Part shown: positions 59,878 to 64,000 of the stretch, in pieces
Layout: each line of letters opens with the position of its first letter
Position numbering within the stretch: position 1 is the first letter of the stretch
Assembly (NCBI GenBank): GCA_036490515.1
Contig: DASXDU010000026.1
Coordinates: forward strand, 3,168-67,167
Direction: 5' to 3'
Length of the DNA: 64,000 bases
From: Palsa-1150 sp036490515
GTDB taxonomy: Bacteria > Myxococcota_A > Polyangia > Polyangiales > Polyangiaceae
The notes under the pieces: model-generated
What the model saw: the letters and a program-made list of their open reading frames with translations, nothing else
Databases searched by the model: none
What the model was told of the DNA's origin: nothing
Translations under genes and position numbers: made by a program

Positions 59878-62190
59878 ATGGGCGGTTCGCGCGAGCGACC
59901 TTCGGAGCAACTGGCCGGGCCGGGCGCGCCGCGACCGCCGTGGCGCCGTCGCCTTCTGCCGCTGGCGAGCGTCGCGTACGTCGGGATCCTCGCCATCGCT
60001 TCGGACGGAGGGACCGGGCGGAGCGCATGGCTCGCGGCGGTCGCGGGGCTGCTGCTCGCGCTCGTGGCGTCCGGTCGGCCCCGGGGGCTCGAGCGGGCCC
60101 TCGGGTGGGCCGTCGCGGTCACGATCGCATCCGTCGGAGCGAGCACTCCGAGCAGGGGGCTCGAGGCCTGCGGGTGCGTCGCGGCGATGGTCGCCGCCGT
60201 GGCGGCGTGCGTCGCCGTGAGCCGCATCCCGGGCGGCGGAGGCGTGGTGCGCTCCTCGCGCGTATCGGCTACGCCCGGCGTCGTCGTCGTGGCCGTCGTC
60301 TGGTGCGTCGCGATCGCGGCGCGGATGGCGCCCGAGCGCGACGCGATCGCGTGGCTGACGTCCTACCCGCACGCGTGGGCTGCCGCCGCTGCGGCGGCGA
60401 GCGTCGTCGTTCTAGGCCTCTTCACCGAGTGGACCCTGCGGGCGCGCGGCCTCGAGCTGGGCGTCGTCGAGCGGGCGCTGGCGATGCGGGGCCTGCTCGG
60501 GACGGCCTGCGCGGTCACGCTCGTCGCGGCGATCGCGGCGCGCGCAGACGCCGCCGCCCTCGGGCGGACGCTCGTCGCCGGAGTGAGCGTGGTGCTCGGG
60601 GCCGCAGCCATGGCGCGCGACGCGGTGCGCGTGGCGCGAGCGGCGCGCCGGGTCGTCGTCCTCGTCATCGTCGGCGGGGGCGTTGCGCTCCTCGGAGCGA
60701 CGGCGTCCGACGGCCGCGCCTGGGGCGCGACGCTCGTGACGGCGGCGGTCGTCCTGGCGATCGGCGCCGTGGCCGCGGTGCTCGAGTCGCCGCTGCGTCC
60801 GGCGCGCGGCGCGTGGCTCGATGCGTTCGCGGAGGCCTCGCGCGAGGCCGGCCGGGGGGATCCCGAGGAGGCCATCCGCACATCGCTCCTCGCGCTTCGC
60901 GCGCCGGGCGGCCCCGCGGCCGCGTCCCCGGAGCTCTGGACGTTCGACCCGGTGCAGGTGACCACGGTCGACGCCGCCGGGTACGCGCGGGTACGCGACG
61001 GCGACATGCCCGAGGCGCTCGTCCTCGTCGCGGGCGCAGAGCCCGAGGCGACCGTCCGCGCCGACGTGCTCGACGCGCTGGAGGTGCGACGCCCGGACCT
61101 GCGTCCGCTCGCGAAGTGGATGAACGATCGGCAGGCGCTGCTCGCGTGCATCGTCGCGTGCGACGGTGAGACGGAGGGCCTCCTCGTCCTTCCACGCGTG
61201 GCGCGCGAGGAGCCGGTGACGCTCGAGGAGGTGCGTGCGCTGAAGGACGCCGCCGACCGGCTCGCCGCGGCGTGTCGCGCGCGGGGGGCCCAGTCGCGGA
61301 TGCTCGGCCGCGCGCACGAGGCGATCCTGCGAGCCGACGCGGCCGACGAGCGCGTCGAGCAGCTCCGCCATCTGCGCGCGCTCGACACGGGGCGCGACCG
61401 GCTCGCCACCACGCGCCTGGCGCGACCCGCCACGGTGGGAATCTACGCGGCGGCCTCGCGCATGGCCCTCGAGACGATCGAGCGCCGCACGGCGACTGGC
61501 GCGCCGATCGCGATCCTCGCGCCGAGCGGCGTCGACCCGGTGCCTTACCTCGCCCGCGCGCACCTGTCGGGCGTCCGCAGCGAGGGGCCGCTCGTCCTCG
61601 TGGACGCGACCAGCGCGCGCGAGCACGACCTCGCCCGCTGGCGCCAGGCCGACGCGTCTCCGCTTGCCCTCGCCGATCGCGGGTTGCTCGTCCTTCTCGA
61701 CGGGGGCGCGCTCCCGCCCGACGTACAGCAGCTCGTCGCCCAGGCCCTCGCCGAGAAGCGCGCTCCCTGGGAGCGCCCGCAGGCCCTCGACGTGCAGCTC
61801 GCGCTCACCGGCGTTGCGTCCCCTGCGAACCTCGTCGCCGACGGCCGGCTGGATCCCTTCCTCGCCGCCCGCCTCGGCGACGCGCGCGACGCTCCCGTCG
61901 AGCTTCCCCACCTGCGCGACCGCCCGGAGGACCTCCGCGCCATCCTGACCGATCGCCTGGCCCGCGAGGGGTTGCGGGCTCTCGGAAGGCCGGTTGGAAT
62001 CGACCAGGGCGCCTATGCGCGGCTCGTCGAGTACGCCTTTCCCGGCGAGGACGCCGAGCTCGCATCGATCGTCCAGCGGCTGGTCGCGCGCTGCTCGGGC
62101 GAGTGCGTCCGGGCCGCCGACGTGGACGCCCTCGAGCTCCGCCTGGAGGCGGCGGCGGAGCCCACCCGCAAAGATCCGCTCTCGGCGTGA
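59878..62190 (+). CDS. Multi-span membrane protein with degenerate sigma-54-activator-type AAA+ domain
   Basis: The 770-residue product has about eight membrane spans in the first 310 residues, a GAF-like region (about 330-490), and a C-terminal AAA+-like domain. That domain follows sigma-54 activators in order (AILAPSG at 545, RSEGPLVLVD, ADRGLLVLLDGGALPPDVQQL, ELPHLRDRPEDLRAIL near 675). It lacks the Walker A Gly-Lys and the GAFTGA loop, so neither ATP hydrolysis nor sigma-54 contact is expected. It starts after the divergent ABC-type operon; GTG 59872 or 59845 could be the true start. Confidence 0.72.
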   Translation: MGGSRERPSEQLAGPGAPRPPWRRRLLPLASVAYVGILAIASDGGTGRSAWLAAVAGLLLALVASGRPRGLERALGWAVAVTIASVGASTPSRGLEACGCVAAMVAAVAACVAVSRIPGGGGVVRSSRVSATPGVVVVAVVWCVAIAARMAPERDAIAWLTSYPHAWAAAAAAASVVVLGLFTEWTLRARGLELGVVERALAMRGLLGTACAVTLVAAIAARADAAALGRTLVAGVSVVLGAAAMARDAVRVARAARRVVVLVIVGGGVALLGATASDGRAWGATLVTAAVVLAIGAVAAVLESPLRPARGAWLDAFAEASREAGRGDPEEAIRTSLLALRAPGGPAAASPELWTFDPVQVTTVDAAGYARVRDGDMPEALVLVAGAEPEATVRADVLDALEVRRPDLRPLAKWMNDRQALLACIVACDGETEGLLVLPRVAREEPVTLEEVRALKDAADRLAAACRARGAQSRMLGRAHEAILRADAADERVEQLRHLRALDTGRDRLATTRLARPATVGIYAAASRMALETIERRTATGAPIAILAPSGVDPVPYLARAHLSGVRSEGPLVLVDATSAREHDLARWRQADASPLALADRGLLVLLDGGALPPDVQQLVAQALAEKRAPWERPQALDVQLALTGVASPANLVADGRLDPFLAARLGDARDAPVELPHLRDRPEDLRAILTDRLAREGLRALGRPVGIDQGAYARLVEYAFPGEDAELASIVQRLVARCSGECVRAADVDALELRLEAAAEPTRKDPLSA

Positions 62191-62275
62191 CAAAGACCTC
62201 CTTGTCTCGCCGGTTTCGTGCGTGTTACTCGTGGCTTCGCCGTGGTTTTCGGCAGCCGAGGAGACGAGGGTCGAT

Positions 62276-62992
62276 ATGGACAGGTTGGCCAGGCACGCGC
62301 TGAAGACGCTCGGGATCGCCGCCCTCATCGCGGCCTCCGCCGGTTGTGGTGGGGACGACAACCCCTACAAGCCGCAGCCCGCGTGGTCCGGGAAGAAGGC
62401 GAACCTCCCGGCCCCCATGTCGCCTCCCGCCACGCCCATCAAGGCTGGCGACTCGTACACGGTCTACGGCGCGATCCACCAGCTCCGCAGCCTGCTCCAC
62501 GGCAAGGACGTGACGGCGAACCCCATCACGATCACCGGCTACATCGTCGACTCCAACGTGGCGCGCGCCCCCGAGTGCGCGATCCACAAGACCGGCAAGG
62601 CCGACCCCGAGAAGTGCGCGACCGAGGTGCCGAGCTTCTGGATCGCCGACGACAAGGGGAACACGAAGGGCCCGAAGATCCGCGTCGTGGGATGGGCGCG
62701 CAACTACGCCGTCATCTGCGACGCGATGAAGGCCTACAACAAGCTCAAGCCGGGCGAGCAGCCGAAGGAAGCCGTCAAGGACGACATCCTCAACGTCGAC
62801 GAGCCGAACCCGCTCCCGTCGGTCGGCGCGAAGGTGAAGATCACCGGCGCGTACAACGTCGCGAAGACGGTCGTCTCGGACATGGTGAGCGAGCCGCTCG
62901 GCGGCGTCATGGCGATGACGAAGATGGAGACCGTCGAGCCCGCGCCGGCGCCCGCCGCATTCTCGGTGAAGAAGGCCGACTGCGGCAGCTGA
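62276..62992 (+). CDS. Lipoprotein of unknown function, possible OB fold
   Basis: The 238-residue product has a lipobox (SAG-C, Cys24), then a beta-rich domain with SYTVYGAIHQLRSLLHG, ITITGYIVDSNVA, SFWIADDKGNTKGPKIRVVG and SVGAKVKITGAYNVAK. This five-strand pattern resembles an OB fold. Two cysteines (AICDAM, KADCGS) could pair. The ATG follows GAGGAG. It may be membrane-anchored and bind a small ligand or polyanion, but that is inference. Confidence 0.7.
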   Translation: MDRLARHALKTLGIAALIAASAGCGGDDNPYKPQPAWSGKKANLPAPMSPPATPIKAGDSYTVYGAIHQLRSLLHGKDVTANPITITGYIVDSNVARAPECAIHKTGKADPEKCATEVPSFWIADDKGNTKGPKIRVVGWARNYAVICDAMKAYNKLKPGEQPKEAVKDDILNVDEPNPLPSVGAKVKITGAYNVAKTVVSDMVSEPLGGVMAMTKMETVEPAPAPAAFSVKKADCGS

Positions 62993-63028
62993 CGGGGGTA
63001 GGCGGGGCCAGGAGGCCGTCGACTCGCG

Positions 63029-63350
63029 GCCGGAGGGCGTCGGGTCACGACCGGAGGGCGTCGGGTCACGACCGGAGGGCGCAGGGGCTCGACCGGAGGG
63101 CGTCGGGTCGCGACCGGAGGGCGTCGGGTCACGACCGGAGGGCGCAGGGTCTCGACCGGAGGGCGCGGGGTCTCGACCGGAGGGCGCAGGTCGCGACCGG
63201 AGGGCGTCGGGTCTCGACCGGAGGGCGCAGGGTCTCGACCGGAGGGCGCAGGGTCGCGACCGGAGGGCGTCGGGTCTCGACCGGAGGGCGTCGGGTCGCG
63301 ACCGGAGGGCGTGGGGTCTCGACCGGAGGGCGTAGGGTCGCGACCGGAAG
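63029..63350. repeat. Tandem array A: about 15-16 units of 21 nt
   Basis: Core GACCGGAGGGCG followed by a variable TC, CA, CG, TG or TA and GGGTCNC, repeated head to tail. One unit near 63180 is 20 nt, which shifts the reading frame from then on. The units differ mainly at three positions, indicating recent homogenisation. Confidence 0.85.
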
Positions 63351-63565
63351 CTGTCGGGCTCCGTCCCGAGGCCGTCGGGCTCTGTCCCGAAGCCGTCGGG
63401 CTCCGTCCCGAGGCCGTCGGACTCTGTCCCGAAGCCGTCGGGCTCCGTCCCGAGGCCGTCGGGCTCCGTCCCGAGGCCGTCGGGCTCTGTCCCGAAGCCG
63501 TCGGGCTCTGTCCCGAGGCCGTCGGGCTCTGTCCCGAAGCCTGCGAGATCGGTCCCGAAGCGGTT
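63351..63565. repeat. Tandem array B: about 10 units of 21 nt, related to array A
   Basis: Core GTCCCGAGGCCGTCGGGCTC with alternation of AGG/AAG and TCC/TCT; the last two units decay. Array A and B share the CGTCGGG core and the 21-nt period, and join through one hybrid unit near 63340-63365. Confidence 0.85.
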
Positions 63566-63668
63566 CTGGACAGGACATCGCTGACACTTTGTATGGACCA
63601 CGGTGTCAGGGGATGGTGGGCGCTTCTGTCAGCGCTCCATTCCCATTCCGTACTCGTGCACTCATCTT

Positions 63669-63746
<78 letters not shown>

Positions 63747-63825
63747 TGTGATGTCCATTCCGTCAAACTTGCGAGGGACGCAATAGGGCTTTTCGCTCGG
63801 GCTTTTCGATTGTCGCGCCGTGCTC

Positions 63826-63918
63826 GGCGACGTCAAGGACGCGCGCAGGAGCGCGCGCTGCTGCCGGGGGCAGCGGCACTGCGCGGCCTGGCGGCCGCTT
63901 CGTGTCCTTGACGTCGCC
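63826..63918. repeat. 15-bp perfect inverted repeat enclosing a GC-rich palindromic centre
   Basis: Arms GGCGACGTCAAGGAC (63826-63840) and GTCCTTGACGTCGCC (63904-63918) are perfect complements; the 63-nt interior carries smaller GC-rich hairpins. It lies upstream of the partial gene at 63981. No transposase is present. Confidence 0.7.
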
Positions 63919-63980
63919 TGCGCGCGGCGCGGGACGGGGTGGGCCCGTCGCGAGAGGCGCGTTCGGGCAAGGAGCGTCTC

Positions 63981-64000
63981 ATGCTGAAGATCTACGGTGT
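63981..64000 (+). CDS. First codons of a gene running off the window
   Basis: ATG at 63981 follows GGAG with 7-nt spacing and reads M-L-K-I-Y-G-V before the window ends. The start resembles small thioredoxin-fold proteins such as glutathione S-transferases or arsenate-reductase-like proteins (MLKIYG), but seven residues are too few for a call. Confidence 0.3.

Noticed and set aside
63029..63565. CRISPR array
   Set aside because: Units are contiguous with no unique spacers, and no Cas gene is present in the window.

Overview
The window is very GC-rich (about 70 percent), with dense short intergenic gaps, many GTG starts and roughly 57 protein genes. It holds no rRNA, tRNA, insertion sequence, integrase or CRISPR array that I can see. 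At least 20 products carry a lipoprotein signal. Many of these continue into Ser/Gly- or Asp/Gly-rich linkers, one ends in a MYXO-CTERM-type tail, and a TIGR02265-type protein and an AgmX/PglI-like C-terminal domain are present. Together these suggest a myxobacterium (Myxococcota, probably Polyangiales). This is inferred from gene content, not from a marker gene.

Layout. 1-3326: a partial M49-like zincin lipoprotein, a small envelope protein and a TerB-like protein. 3349-11848 (all minus): a compact operon running ilvE, lipoprotein, LysE exporter, RDD protein, SpoIIM-like protein, a 934-residue fusion (membrane segment, DUF4129-like, DUF4350-like), MoxR ATPase and an AgmX/PglI-like anchored protein. 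12023-25507: envelope and secreted proteins, including an M61-like protein without its zinc motif, a CxxCH beta-propeller lipoprotein, a beta-helix lipoprotein, a cupin, an SPFH lipoprotein and a GH5 enzyme with an inserted FCCH-like domain. 25534-28784: a glycan pair (GH130-like plus GT4 fusion). 28785-29702: no gene, but a degenerate 21-nt tandem array. 29703-41058: fibronectin-type protein, patatin phospholipase, methyltransferase, a zinc-ribbon/uracil-DNA glycosylase/hydrolase operon, and lipoproteins. 40237-47103: a four-gene redox operon (large lipoprotein, di-haem peroxidase with beta-propeller, DUF4397, beta-barrel) divergent from a cytochrome P460-type lipoprotein, with two Fur-box-like operators between them. 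47106-53401: paired cNMP-fold membrane proteins, an FAD hydroxylase, a phosphoesterase and an Smr protein. 53590-62190: an atypical Ser/Thr kinase, NUDIX hydrolase, cysE, smpB, an ABC-type operon whose ATPase subunit has lost its catalytic motifs, and a divergent membrane protein with a degenerate sigma-54-type AAA+ domain. 62276-64000: a lipoprotein, a second 21-nt array (two related unit families), a hexanucleotide repeat, a long inverted repeat, and the first codons of a gene running off the window.

The best candidates for something undescribed are the redox operon with twin operators, the locus built around catalytically dead ATPases, the two 21-nt arrays, and the MoxR operon in which an AgmX-like protein occupies the place usually taken by DUF58. 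Starts were set by ribosome sites, signal peptides and 4-nt start/stop overlaps. Functions are family inferences from the translated sequence; no search was run.
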